Assembly (NCBI GenBank): GCA_002406115.1
Contig: DHNC01000003.1
Location: 1-24,508, forward strand
Reading direction: 5' to 3'
Source: Christensenella sp. UBA4626
GTDB lineage: Bacteria > Bacillota > Clostridia > Christensenellales > UBA1242
DNA length: 24,508 nucleotides
The position numbers and the translations under genes were made by a program. This document shows, one piece after another, positions 7,150 through 14,839 of the stretch. Below the pieces are notes generated by a model that saw only the letters and a list, made by a program, of their open reading frames with translations, ran no database searches and had not been told where the DNA came from. The number at the start of each line of letters is the position of its first letter. The first letter of the stretch is position 1.

Positions 7150-9219
7150 TTAGTTTGTTTCTTTTAACTTGCAAGATTTTGTTTTGTGTTTATCCTTGGA
7201 TACGAATTTTAAAACCCTCAAACTGTTCAAAATTGCCAAAACGGTGACGCCAACATCGGCGATAACCGCACTGAGCATACCTGTGACGCCGCAAGCACCA
7301 AGTGTTAAGAACAAGATTTTGACAACTGCAGAAACGATTATATTTTGCCATACAATTTTGCGTGTAAATTTTGAAATCTTTACGCCGTCAACAATTTTGG
7401 CAGGATTGTCGTTTGCAATTACAATATCTGACGCCTCGATGCTTGCCGGAGTGCCGTTCAGCCCCATGCTTATGCCAACATCCGCCAATGTCAAGGACGG
7501 AGCATCATTTATGCCGTCGCCGACATAGCCGACCATGCAATTTGATTGTTTTTTGCTTTCTATCCATGCAAATTTGTCTTCTGGAAGAAGTTTTGCTTGT
7601 GCTTCGTCCACGCCAATTTCCGCACAAACTTTTTGCACAACTTTTTCATTGTCGCCCGACAAAACCGCAGTCTTCAAACCCAACGCTTTTAACGCTTGAA
7701 TGGTGTTTTTTGTGCTTTCCTTGATTTTATCTTGCATGATGATTTGTGCTATCAGACATTCGTCCTCATAAAGTTCCACCATGGTGTTTGCCATGTCGTG
7801 AGTTTTTCTGCCGATAAAATAATGTTTTGTGTTAAAGTCAAATTCCACGCCCGAACCTGCAATTTCTTTAAAGTTTTGCACCGGTTTTAACTCCAAAGTG
7901 TTGGCTTTTATGATTGCTTTTGCAAGTGGATGATTTGAATGTTGCTCGCCAAGGCTTGCCAAATATATAATTTCTTGGTCGGAATAATTGCCTGATTGAT
8001 TTTTTATTTCAACAATTTCAAATTCGCCAGTTGTCAATGTGCCAGTTTTATCAAACGCAATGACATCCAACTTTGCCAAACAATCCAAATAATTGGAGCC
8101 TTTTATTAAAATCCCGTTTTTGCTTGCCACGCCTATTCCCGAAAAATATGCCAAAGGCACGGAAATTGCAAATGCACATGGGCAAGAGATAACCAAGAAA
8201 ATCAAGCCACGATAAACCGCTGTGTTGAAATTTTTTGTTGCTGCCCAAACGATGCCCCAAACGGCAACGGCAAGTACAATAACACCCAAAGTGTACCACT
8301 TGCTTATCTTTGAAATAACGGTTTCGGTTTTGGCCTTCTTTTCCGAAGCATTTTCAATCAACTCCAAAATCTTGTTGACCGTGCTTTGGTTGTAAGGTTT
8401 TGTGGCTTTGATATACACCACGCCGTCAAGCACAATTGAGCCGCTTAAAATTTGGTCGCCCGCCTTGACATTTACTGGCAGACTTTCGCCAGTCAAACTT
8501 TGAGTATTGAGCGACACATTCCCGTCAACGACCACACCGTCAACAGCCACTTTTTCCCCCGCTTTGACAACCAAAATGTCGCCAACTTTTATATCTTTTG
8601 GGTCAACTTTTTCAATTTGACCTTGTTTTGAAATATATGCAATTTCTGGCTTTATGTTTGTAAGTTCCTCAATTGATTTTTTGGATTTATTGAGCGCCAA
8701 ACTTTCCAAAATCTTGCCAATAGAATACAAGGCGATAACCATAAGTGCATCCATATGCTCGCCAACCGCTGCCGCACCGACGACCGAAATGGTGACCAAA
8801 AGATTTTCGTTTATCGTGCCTTTAAAAAGCAAACGAATGGCTTTGATATAGGTTTTGTAACCAAGCAACAAGGCTGCGGCAACAAAACTTGTCCAATATA
8901 GCCAAGTTGGCATAGGCACAACGCAATTTACAATCGCTAAACAGATGCCCAAAACCAAACAGCACAAGTCAACAACAAAAGTTTTGTTACGTTTGTTTGA
9001 GTTCCCCTCAACCACAATGGTTGCATCCGGCTCCAATTGCTTTGTCAGGTCAATTGCATCCATAACCGCCTTGACCTGATTTTCCGCATCAATGGTTATA
9101 TATCCTTTTACAAAATTGATTTTTGCCGAGTTGACTGATGACAATTTGCAAATCTGTTGTTCCAAACTTTTTGCACAATTTGGACAATCCAACCCATTTA
9201 TTTTATATTTTTTAATCAT
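7150..9219 (-). CDS. cadA: P1B-type heavy-metal ATPase, Zn/Cd/Pb exporter type
   Basis: 689 aa membrane pump that uses ATP to export divalent soft metals. In order: an N-terminal HMA domain with C12-P-N-C15, membrane helices, the actuator TGES loop (SLTGESLPV), the metal-binding SCPCAFAISVP in the core helix, phosphorylation site DKTGTLTTGE, the HSNHPLAKAI nucleotide-binding His motif, GDGINDAP, and two last helices. The final helices carry K (SAVVKILFLTLGA) and ADVGVTVLAILNSLRVL; the CPC, K and D-x-G combination is diagnostic for subgroup P1B-2 (Zn2+, Cd2+, Pb2+) rather than copper pumps. The ATG overlaps the end of the regulator gene by 8 bp, with GGGAG inside that gene, so translation is coupled. 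Control by the upstream CadC-like repressor is expected. zntA would be an equally fair name. Confidence 0.93.
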   Translation of the reverse strand: MIKKYKINGLDCPNCAKSLEQQICKLSSVNSAKINFVKGYITIDAENQVKAVMDAIDLTKQLEPDATIVVEGNSNKRNKTFVVDLCCLVLGICLAIVNCVVPMPTWLYWTSFVAAALLLGYKTYIKAIRLLFKGTINENLLVTISVVGAAAVGEHMDALMVIALYSIGKILESLALNKSKKSIEELTNIKPEIAYISKQGQIEKVDPKDIKVGDILVVKAGEKVAVDGVVVDGNVSLNTQSLTGESLPVNVKAGDQILSGSIVLDGVVYIKATKPYNQSTVNKILELIENASEKKAKTETVISKISKWYTLGVIVLAVAVWGIVWAATKNFNTAVYRGLIFLVISCPCAFAISVPLAYFSGIGVASKNGILIKGSNYLDCLAKLDVIAFDKTGTLTTGEFEIVEIKNQSGNYSDQEIIYLASLGEQHSNHPLAKAIIKANTLELKPVQNFKEIAGSGVEFDFNTKHYFIGRKTHDMANTMVELYEDECLIAQIIMQDKIKESTKNTIQALKALGLKTAVLSGDNEKVVQKVCAEIGVDEAQAKLLPEDKFAWIESKKQSNCMVGYVGDGINDAPSLTLADVGISMGLNGTPASIEASDIVIANDNPAKIVDGVKISKFTRKIVWQNIIVSAVVKILFLTLGACGVTGMLSAVIADVGVTVLAILNSLRVLKFVSKDKHKTKSCKLKETN

Positions 9220-9601
9220 CGTCCAACTCCCTAACGTGCTCTAAGCAGACGTCAAACACCAACTTTACATGCTCGTCCGCCAACGAATACCAAACCTCTT
9301 TGCCCGACTTTCTGGCTTTTATAAGGTTCATCTCTCTCAAATATTTAAGTTGGTGAGATACTGCCGACTTTGTCATGTTTATTATGCTTGCAATGTCGCA
9401 AACGCAGAGTTCGTTTTTTTCCAAAAGGCCGATGATTTTTATCCTTGTGCTATCGCTAAACGCCTTGTAAAAATCCGCCATATTCAACAAATCTTCTTCA
9501 TCCAACATGGTTTGTTTTGCTTTTCTAACTTTGTCGTGATGAATGATTTCACAATCGCAATTATTTTCTTTTTTAACTTCACAATTACAAATGTTAGCCA
9601 T
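9212..9601 (-). CDS. cadC: ArsR/SmtB-family metal-sensing repressor (CadC type)
   Basis: 129 aa winged-helix repressor that leaves DNA when it binds metal. Both known CadC metal sites can be read. The thiolate site is C66-V-C68 in the third helix plus N-terminal cysteines (C5, C7, C15, C17). The interfacial zinc site in the last helix is D109, H111, H122 and E125, with the exact 0/+2/+13/+16 spacing of the S. aureus CadC site. The recognition helix is in NMTKSAVSHQLKYLREMNLI. AAAGGAGG lies 4 nt before the ATG. It is first gene of a two-gene operon with the ATPase. Two operator-like palindromes lie in its promoter, so it should repress itself and the pump until Cd, Pb or Zn enters the cell. 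The four N-terminal cysteines in two CxC pairs exceed the two used by CadC. Confidence 0.92.
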   Translation of the reverse strand: MANICNCEVKKENNCDCEIIHHDKVRKAKQTMLDEEDLLNMADFYKAFSDSTRIKIIGLLEKNELCVCDIASIINMTKSAVSHQLKYLREMNLIKARKSGKEVWYSLADEHVKLVFDVCLEHVRELDDD

Positions 9602-9616
9602 AATCCTCCTTTAACA

Positions 9617-9675
9617 GTTGAATGATTGCTCAACCATTTGTTGTAAGTATAGTTGAATGGTCGTTCAACTGTCAA
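9617..9675 (-). promoter_or_regulatory. cadC-cadA promoter with two CadC-like operators
   Basis: Minus-strand promoter: TTGACA (9675-9670) and TATACT (9651-9646), 18-bp spacer. The spacer is filled by a palindrome with half-sites GTTGAA/TTCAAC (9652-9669). A second related palindrome, GTTGA/TCAAC (9617-9634), lies just after the expected start and before the ribosome binding site. A repressor on the first would block sigma-A directly. Confidence 0.85.
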
Positions 9676-9756
9676 GTATTTTATGTAAATATTTAAAAAA
9701 ATTTGATACATATATTTTTTCATTAAAAATATTTTTAACATTCAATCCATTTGGCA

Positions 9757-9786
9757 GCAAAAAAGGAGGTATGCCCTCCCTTTAAT
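9757..9786 (-). terminator. Rho-independent terminator after the 9802-10599 gene
   Basis: On the minus strand AAAGGGAGG and CCTCCTTT pair with one bulged base around a GCATA loop, followed by a U-run. It lies 18 bp beyond the stop of the upstream minus-strand gene. Confidence 0.75.
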
Positions 9787-9801
9787 TAAATGTAATGCGG
9801 A

Positions 9802-10599
9802 TTAAATATCATAATCCTTGTCTATATATGACAATAAATTTAAATAATTTTCCTCATATTCTTCAAAAACTTTGTTGTCGGAAATTTCTTTTTCAATCGT
9901 TTTGTAAATATTGTAAATTTCAGTAAAACTCAATTTTATAAGTTCCTCTTCAAGCAGGTACATATCGTCCTTTTGAAAAGCCTTCAAAACCTTTTTGTTT
10001 GCTGTAAACCTTTCAATATCTGTTATGCTGTTTGAGAAAATGTATTTTGCGATGAGTGTTGCATAAAGAAAAGTTGCAGAGCGGAAGTAAGCCGAAAACA
10101 TCGAATCAAAATACTCGTCGCCGTGGTCAAAGTCGTTTAAAAATTGTGCATCCGAACTATTGTAACTGCCTTCGGTGCCACGGTCATCAATTTCGACTGC
10201 CAAATCGGCAATTTCAACCGCTTTGTGGGTGTAGTTTAAACTTCTGACGTTGAAATATTCGCCCACCGCTTTGTCCGGGTCAATTTCTTCGCCTTTGGTG
10301 TAGTTAATAAGCATCGCAAGTTTGTTTACAACTATGCAGATAAACACCTTATCGATTTCGTGGCAATAAATTTTAAAAATAAAGTTATCGCCAAAAGTCC
10401 TCACGCCATAGCACAAATTTTTGGTGCCAACAACCTGCCCCATTGTTGCGGCATAATGGTCACAATTGGTTTGACCTTCAAACAGATTGCTGCTGTCAAC
10501 AAGGTCGATTTTCATAAGCCCGGTTGCTTGGGCAATTTCTCTGTTGCCAATTGCCAATTCAAGTTCTATAACTGGTAAAACTACATCTTCTTCGTTCAT
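9802..10599 (-). CDS. Hypothetical cytoplasmic protein, apparently leaderless mRNA
   Basis: 265 aa, acidic, with no signal peptide, membrane segment or family motif that I recognise. The N-terminal half is mixed with several Cys and His (NCDHYAATMG, KNLCYGVR, KIYCHEIDK). The C-terminal half looks helical, with FRSATFLYATLIAKYIF followed by charged helices. No Shine-Dalgarno precedes the ATG. Instead an extended -10 promoter (TGATATAAT) ends 6 nt before it, so the expected first base of the mRNA is the A of the ATG. No good internal start with a ribosome binding site was seen near the N-terminus. It is monocistronic: its own promoter in front, a terminator behind. Function unknown; regular codon usage and clean borders say it is real. 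Confidence 0.7.
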   Translation of the reverse strand: MNEEDVVLPVIELELAIGNREIAQATGLMKIDLVDSSNLFEGQTNCDHYAATMGQVVGTKNLCYGVRTFGDNFIFKIYCHEIDKVFICIVVNKLAMLINYTKGEEIDPDKAVGEYFNVRSLNYTHKAVEIADLAVEIDDRGTEGSYNSSDAQFLNDFDHGDEYFDSMFSAYFRSATFLYATLIAKYIFSNSITDIERFTANKKVLKAFQKDDMYLLEEELIKLSFTEIYNIYKTIEKEISDNKVFEEYEENYLNLLSYIDKDYDI

Positions 10600-10605
10600 G
10601 CAAAA

Positions 10606-10633
10606 ATTATATCATTTTATCTCGTTTTGTCAA
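10606..10633 (-). promoter_or_regulatory. Leaderless sigma-A promoter with extended -10
   Basis: Minus strand: TTGACA (10633-10628), 16-bp spacer, TGA then TATAAT (10611-10606), followed by 6 nt and the ATG at 10599. Consensus match is full at both hexamers, so transcription should begin at or next to the start codon. Confidence 0.8.
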
Positions 10634-10841
10634 TACTCATCCCAAAATTTCTTTTATGGGCAAAAACATCTGTCGTTTTGTTTATATAAAAGCCTTTCCG
10701 TTTGACAAAACACTCATTATTGCAACTTTTGTCAAACAGCAGTTGACAAAAACCCCAATTTAAGCATTATTGTCAACTGAAAATATAAAATAGGTCGTTT
10801 TTTATACGCAAACAAAAAATCCAACCGAAATGGTGGGCATT
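10634..10841. repeat. Intergenic stretch with repeated TTGACA/TGTCAA motifs
   Basis: No gene is visible. The stretch holds a perfect inverted pair TTTTGTCAA (10727-10735) and TTGACAAAA (10743-10751) around a 7-nt loop. A further TTTGACAAAA lies at 10701-10710, and two related segments begin CATTATTG (near 10715 and 10765), the second continuing TCAACTG. These could be stacked -35 elements or binding sites for a regulator of the leaderless gene. No coding or RNA assignment is possible. Confidence 0.45.
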
Positions 10842-10872
10842 AAAAATCCACCTTATGTGGTGGATTTTTTTA
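10842..10872 (-). terminator. Rho-independent terminator after the zinc-ribbon gene
   Basis: Perfect 11-bp stem AAAAATCCACC / GGTGGATTTTT with a 6-nt loop, 8-10 bp beyond the stop of the acidic zinc-ribbon gene. U-runs exist on both sides. Confidence 0.8.
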
Positions 10873-10879
10873 AACAATA

Positions 10880-11428
10880 TTAAAAATCTTCGTCGTCAGA
10901 AGAGTTCCCCTTGTCGTCGTCATCGTCATCATCGTCGTCGTCATCATCCTCATCTTCGTCATCGTCGTCAATCATATCCAAATCAAGGTCATCATCGTCG
11001 TCGCCAAGGTCGTCCCCGTCCTTATCTGAATCGTCGCCAAAATCAAAGTCGTCAACCATGCCGGATGTGTCTTCCAATTCATCTTGATCGTAGATATTGT
11101 CGGTCAAGCCAGATTCATCCTCGTCTTCGTCATCCTCTTCATCGTCGTCAGCGATATATTTGTGCCAATCAGAAATCTCTTTGTTTTCAGTTTCTTCATC
11201 AGTTGCAACGCCTAATTCTTGTTTGCAACTATCGCAAATTTCTTGATCGTTTTGCACAAAATTGATTTTGCAAATTGGGCAAAGTTCCAAATCGCCAATG
11301 TCGTCATCGGTTGATTTGATAAGTTTCATTTCCTTTTTGCAGACGTCGCAATATTGATCAGATTTTTTGATGTAGTTCAATTCACATCTTGGACACAAGA
11401 TCCAAACAGGTTTAGTAGATTTTGCCAT
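10880..11428 (-). CDS. Double zinc-ribbon protein with long poly-aspartate tail
   Basis: 182 aa. Two CxxC...CxxC zinc ribbons fill the N-terminal 70 residues: C12/C15 with C27/C30, and C50/C53 with C65/C68. From about residue 90 on the protein is almost all Asp and Glu, with an uninterrupted run of about 12 Asp near the C-terminus. Zinc ribbon plus acidic tail suggests a factor that binds nucleic acid, ribosome or RNA polymerase and mimics nucleic acid with its tail, somewhat like the tail of the RNA polymerase delta subunit, but there is no sequence match to delta. GGAAGGAG precedes the ATG. It has its own promoter and terminator. The tail is encoded by a GAC/GAT trinucleotide tract (about 10912-10990) that could change length by slippage. 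Function unknown. Confidence 0.8.
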   Translation of the reverse strand: MAKSTKPVWILCPRCELNYIKKSDQYCDVCKKEMKLIKSTDDDIGDLELCPICKINFVQNDQEICDSCKQELGVATDEETENKEISDWHKYIADDDEEDDEDEDESGLTDNIYDQDELEDTSGMVDDFDFGDDSDKDGDDLGDDDDDLDLDMIDDDDEDEDDDDDDDDDDDDKGNSSDDEDF

Positions 11429-11484
11429 AAAACTCCTTCCTATAAGTTTTTGTCAATGCATTTTTTATACATTTTGCTTTATAT

Positions 11485-11513
11485 AGTATAGTTATATAAA
11501 TTTGATTTGTCTA
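11485..11513 (-). promoter_or_regulatory. Promoter of the zinc-ribbon gene
   Basis: Minus strand: TAGACA (11513-11508), 17-bp spacer, TATACT (11490-11485). The expected start is near 11478, giving a leader of about 50 nt that ends in GGAAGGAG. Confidence 0.65.
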
Positions 11514-11574
11514 CTAAATTTTTAAAGTTTTAAGCAAATTATTGTCAAAATATTTTGGCTTATTTTTGTTATGA

Positions 11575-12321
11575 TTATGCCCCTTCAATCAACATTTTGT
11601 CCGCCACCAAGGCAATAAATTCGCCATTGGTTGGTTTTTCGTTTGAAGAATACACTTTTATGCCAAAAAGATTGTTGATATTTTCAATTTTGCCACGGTT
11701 CCAAGCAACTTCGATAGCGTGACGAATGGCTCTTTCAACCTTTGAAGCACTTGTGTCATACTTTTCCGCAATTGTTGGATACAACTTTTTGGTGATTGAG
11801 TTTATAATCTCTGGATTTGCGATTGCAAGTTTGATTGCCTCACGCAAAAATTGATAACCTTTGATGTGTGCCGGAATGCCCACTGTAATAAATATATTTG
11901 TAATTTTTTCCTCAATATGGTTGCTGATTTTGTTTTGAACCATATTTTGACTTGCGCTGCCGTTGTTTAAAATGTCGTCAACACGTTCCACCAAAGTGTT
12001 TACGTCAAATGGCTTGATGCAATAATATTTTGCACCTAAACTTATGGCTTTGTTGATAAAGCCGTCGATTGAAAGAGAAGATTGAACAACGATTTTTGTT
12101 GGTTCGTTTGTAACGTTTTCAAGCACTTTAAAGCCGTCGCACTGTTCCAGCACGATATCCATAACTGCAACATCAGGTTTGTAGTTTTTGATTATATCAA
12201 TCAATTGTGTGCCACTTGATGTTGTGGCAATAACTTCAAAATTTTGGCTATTGAATTTTTCCTTTAAAGTATTTAATAAATTTTTGTCTTCATCTGCGAG
12301 TACGATTTTGATTTTTTCCAT
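11575..12321 (-). CDS. spo0A: Sporulation master regulator Spo0A
   Basis: 248 aa response regulator. The receiver domain (residues 1-120) has the acidic pocket D10/D12, the phospho-acceptor D55 (VAVMDIVLEQCDG), a Ser/Thr in the VVQSS strand and K in YCIKPFD. The C-terminal Spo0A DNA-binding domain (about 140-248) contains IPAHIKGYQFLREAI and the recognition helix region SKVERAIRHAIEVAWNRG, which are unique to Spo0A. Phosphorylated Spo0A turns on entry into sporulation by binding TGTCGAA boxes. The start at 12321 is chosen because it aligns with the usual MEKIKIVLADD-type beginning and has AAAGGGG 10 nt upstream; a longer reading to 12357 adds 12 residues with no ribosome binding site. No spoIVB is found next to it, unlike in Bacillus. 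It diverges from the sipL-like gene across a 530-bp spacer. Confidence 0.95.
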   Translation of the reverse strand: MEKIKIVLADEDKNLLNTLKEKFNSQNFEVIATTSSGTQLIDIIKNYKPDVAVMDIVLEQCDGFKVLENVTNEPTKIVVQSSLSIDGFINKAISLGAKYYCIKPFDVNTLVERVDDILNNGSASQNMVQNKISNHIEEKITNIFITVGIPAHIKGYQFLREAIKLAIANPEIINSITKKLYPTIAEKYDTSASKVERAIRHAIEVAWNRGKIENINNLFGIKVYSSNEKPTNGEFIALVADKMLIEGA

Positions 12322-12800
12322 GATAAATATACCCCTTTTAATATTGTGCCCTAGCAATATGCATTAAAAAAAATATGCCAAAATTTAAATCTCAAATTGG
12401 ACACTATGTTTGAAGATTAAGGATATGAGTTTTATCCCACACCTTTTTGATAAAGTAAAACTTTTAAGCAAAACTCTAAAAGCAAATTCAAATTGCCGGC
12501 CAATTGATTCCACTTCCAGAATTTGTTGACACGACAATATACTAGCAAATTTTTGATAAAAAACGCTTGCAAAAAACAGTATAAATTTGATTAAAAATAG
12601 CATTTTCGATGGATATTCAGTTTAAAATGTCGAAAAACACTAATACACAAAAAATATTTGGTTAAATTTTACCAAAATATAGTTGATTTTGCGGATTTTT
12701 CTATTTTTCATTGCCGCAATTTGCACGTTAACGTCAAATATTGTTTTTTTGTGTTTACAAGATAAAAAACTTTTTTCTTTGGGATTTAGGTCATTTTTTT
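12322..12800. other. Divergent spacer between spo0A and the sipL-like gene
   Basis: About 480 bp without a convincing gene; a 72-codon frame at 12385-12603 (minus) has no ribosome binding site and no recognisable product. Points of interest are a Spo0A-box-like TGTCGAA at 12629-12635 and a GC-rich imperfect palindrome AATTG-CCGGC-CAATT at 12491-12505 in very AT-rich DNA. A possible promoter for spo0A is TTGGCA and TATTGC near 12380-12355 on the minus strand. I did not find a good sigma-H promoter. Confidence 0.45.
12629..12635 (+). promoter_or_regulatory. Candidate Spo0A box
   Basis: TGTCGAA matches the core Spo0A-box consensus exactly and is followed by an A-run. It lies about 300 bp upstream of spo0A and 220 bp upstream of the sipL-like gene, so autoregulation is possible. 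A 7-mer can occur by chance; other copies in the window lie in coding or repeat DNA. Confidence 0.35.
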
Positions 12801-12807
12801 AAATCTG

Positions 12808-12836
12808 GAATATTTGAAAGTTTTTGCCTATACATT
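12808..12836 (+). promoter_or_regulatory. Sigma-E-like promoter of the sipL-like gene
   Basis: GAATATT (12808-12814), 14-bp spacer, then TATACATT (12829-12836). This resembles the mother-cell sigma-E consensus (GMATATT, about 14 bp, CATACA-T) except for the first -10 base. The expected start near 12843 leaves a very short leader containing the AGGAGG at 12845-12850. SipL is known to be mother-cell expressed in C. difficile, which fits. Confidence 0.55.
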
Positions 12837-12854
12837 ATTAGGACAGGAGGTTGT

Positions 12855-14363
12855 ATGGAAAACAACGAAGCAATCAGATTATCTTTTGCCAAAAATTTGG
12901 ATAAATTTAATTTTAACACACTCATAAGTGTACCCATTGACACCAATGTAAATATCAAAACTATTTTAAACCTTGACAGCAAAATCGTAGACAAGAAGGT
13001 GGATTGCTCGTCGGGCAAAGCAACCCTTTCTGGCAAAATTGAACTTAATGTTTTGTATGTCGACACTGACAACATGACAAACACGATCACCGAAACCCAA
13101 TCTTTTAGCGAAATAATTTTAGACACTGCCTTAACGGCGGACAGTTATGTTTCGGTTGCTAACACAAAAGTTGTAAACTCAGTTGTAAGCAATGTTGGCA
13201 CGCTAAAAATCAATTGTGACGTTAGCGTCGACCCAGTTTTGTATCTCAACCTCAGTATGCCAAACAAGGTGAGCAATTTTGAAAACATGGTTGTGAAAAA
13301 AAGCCTTGTTCAAGCCTGCACAATTTCTGATGTGGTGAACACAAAATTTGAATACAGCGTCAATTTAGAAACAAAGGATCCTATCAACAAGTTGTTGTGC
13401 TACAACTCTCAATTTGCGCCTACTAAGACAACCGCTTTTGACGATTATGCCGTTGTTGAAGGAAAATTGTATTGCACGCTTTTGTACGAAACAAGTTCAA
13501 ACGAAACAAGCGTTGTAAAAACAATTTGTCAAACCGAAAATATCAAAACCGAATTGCCTTTGACAAATTTAAATCACGAAAATATGTTGGATTTAGGTTT
13601 TGAAACTTCTGCTGGCGTTGACAACATTCAAACTGAAACTGAGGATGACACAAACGTTATGACAGTTACGCACACCATTTCTGTCAGTGGCGTTGTGTGC
13701 AAAACGGTTGCAATTGATGTTGTTGATGACCTTTACAGCACCGACAACGAAACCACCCCAACATTTGCCACAAGGGAATATAACAAAATCACCGACTGCG
13801 AGCATTATGACGGAAAAATTTCTGGTGAGGTGACAATAAACGAAAACGAAACTGCCATTGACGAAGTGGTTGCAAATTTGAACATCGTGCCGGAAATCAC
13901 CAACACGTATATTAAAGACGAGTGCATATATATTGAAGGAATTATCAGTTCTCAAATCATATATTTGGACGAAAACAGAGAATTGAAAGCAAAGCAAACC
14001 GAACTTCCTTTTGTTGCCAACACAAAAATTAAGCGAGATAGGATTGATTGCAAACACGTCGAAATTTCCGTAACCGATTGCAAGGCAAAGGCAAAACGTG
14101 GCACTATCATCGAATTGGATTACAGCATTTTTGTAAGCATTTGTTGTTACGAAAAAGGCTCGTTTAATATGGTTGACAATTTGACAGTTGGCAAAGCATT
14201 GGATTTTAGTATGTATGACTATCAAATTTTCATCGCAAAGCCGGAAGAAACAAATTGGGATTTGTGCAAGCGTATTAAAATTGCCCCAGACCAACTTTCC
14301 ACTTACAATCCAAACCTGCAACCTGTTATGACCGGTGGCGAAAGGATTATCATTAAGCGTTAA
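12855..14363 (+). CDS. sipL: SipL-like spore morphogenesis protein (DUF3794 repeats plus LysM)
   Basis: 502 aa, no signal peptide. Three DUF3794-type segments can be followed: residues about 20-120 (DKKVDCSSGKATLSGKIELNVLYVD), about 170-290 (VVEGKLYCTLLYE) and about 350-450 (IYIEGIISSQIIYLDENRE). A C-terminal LysM-like domain follows (WDLCKRIKIAPDQLSTYNPNLQPVMTGGERIIIKR). In C. difficile, SipL pairs with SpoIVA to fix the coat around the forespore. The start at 12855 is set by AGGAGG 4 nt upstream; a longer in-frame reading to 12741 lacks a ribosome binding site and would cross the promoter. It points away from spo0A and ends at a bidirectional terminator. Whether it is the true SipL or another DUF3794 LysM spore protein cannot be decided here. 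Confidence 0.82.
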   Translation: MENNEAIRLSFAKNLDKFNFNTLISVPIDTNVNIKTILNLDSKIVDKKVDCSSGKATLSGKIELNVLYVDTDNMTNTITETQSFSEIILDTALTADSYVSVANTKVVNSVVSNVGTLKINCDVSVDPVLYLNLSMPNKVSNFENMVVKKSLVQACTISDVVNTKFEYSVNLETKDPINKLLCYNSQFAPTKTTAFDDYAVVEGKLYCTLLYETSSNETSVVKTICQTENIKTELPLTNLNHENMLDLGFETSAGVDNIQTETEDDTNVMTVTHTISVSGVVCKTVAIDVVDDLYSTDNETTPTFATREYNKITDCEHYDGKISGEVTINENETAIDEVVANLNIVPEITNTYIKDECIYIEGIISSQIIYLDENRELKAKQTELPFVANTKIKRDRIDCKHVEISVTDCKAKAKRGTIIELDYSIFVSICCYEKGSFNMVDNLTVGKALDFSMYDYQIFIAKPEETNWDLCKRIKIAPDQLSTYNPNLQPVMTGGERIIIKR

Positions 14364-14458
14364 AGTCTAAAAATAATTACTCAAAATTGCATTATCGACA
14401 GAACGCTTTTTGTGTTGATATATAAAATTTATCTCATAAACATAGTTGTCGTATTCAC

Positions 14459-14508
14459 AAAAAAAGATACACCTAAAATTTTGTTTTAAGTGTATCCTTT
14501 TTTTTAAT
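14459..14508. terminator. Bidirectional terminator between sipL-like gene and lysS operon
   Basis: Stem GATACACcTAAAA / TTTTAaGTGTATC with one mismatch, flanked by A-runs on the left and U-runs on the right, lies between two convergent genes. Its right arm touches the stop codon of the minus-strand gene. Confidence 0.8.
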
Positions 14509-14821
14509 ATATTTGATGAGTTGGCCCTGGAAGTGGCTCTCTCGCCTTTATGTGTTCAAGTGTAGTGCGAGGTTGCTCCATAAGCCTATTCAAGTCCGCC
14601 ATAATTTGCTCAAAATTCAAATTTTTAAATTCGTCATCGCTGAGAGAAAGGCAATTTGTAAGTATCCTATTCATCTTTCTGATGATTTCATTCACGGTTG
14701 GAAAATATGACTGACACTCAATGTCGTACCTGTAATTATGGATTTTTTGAACCTGTCCCAAATACGACTTTAACATTTCCGTTCTGGTGGTTATTTCTTT
14801 TTCTAACTGTTTTTTATTCAT
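14504..14821 (-). CDS. Small hypothetical protein downstream of lysS
   Basis: 105 aa, charged and mostly helical (MNKKQLEKEITTRTEMLK, then FPTVNEIIRKMNRILTN and NFEQIMADLNRLMEQ). It has no signal peptide, membrane segment or metal motif, and I do not recognise the family. It begins 18 bp after the lysS stop on the same strand with only a weak GAG-type ribosome binding site, so it likely depends on coupling to lysS translation. Its end abuts the shared terminator, which supports it as the last gene of the lysS transcript. A helical-bundle adaptor is conceivable but not supported. Confidence 0.65.
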   Translation of the reverse strand: MNKKQLEKEITTRTEMLKSYLGQVQKIHNYRYDIECQSYFPTVNEIIRKMNRILTNCLSLSDDEFKNLNFEQIMADLNRLMEQPRTTLEHIKAREPLPGPTHQIY

Positions 14822-14839
14822 CTTAAAACTCGAAATTGA

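Noticed and set aside
10855..11265. Long plus-strand frame rich in Arg and His opposite the zinc-ribbon gene
   Set aside because: It is the complement of the Asp-coding repeat tract; no start signal, and the minus-strand gene has a promoter, ribosome binding site and terminator.
12385..12603. 72-codon open frame between spo0A and sipL on the minus strand
   Set aside because: No ribosome binding site, no recognisable product, and biased composition from AT-rich DNA; it lies in a regulatory spacer.
13593..14321. 242-codon minus-strand frame inside the sipL-like gene
   Set aside because: Antisense shadow of a well supported gene; no ribosome binding site and no family resemblance.
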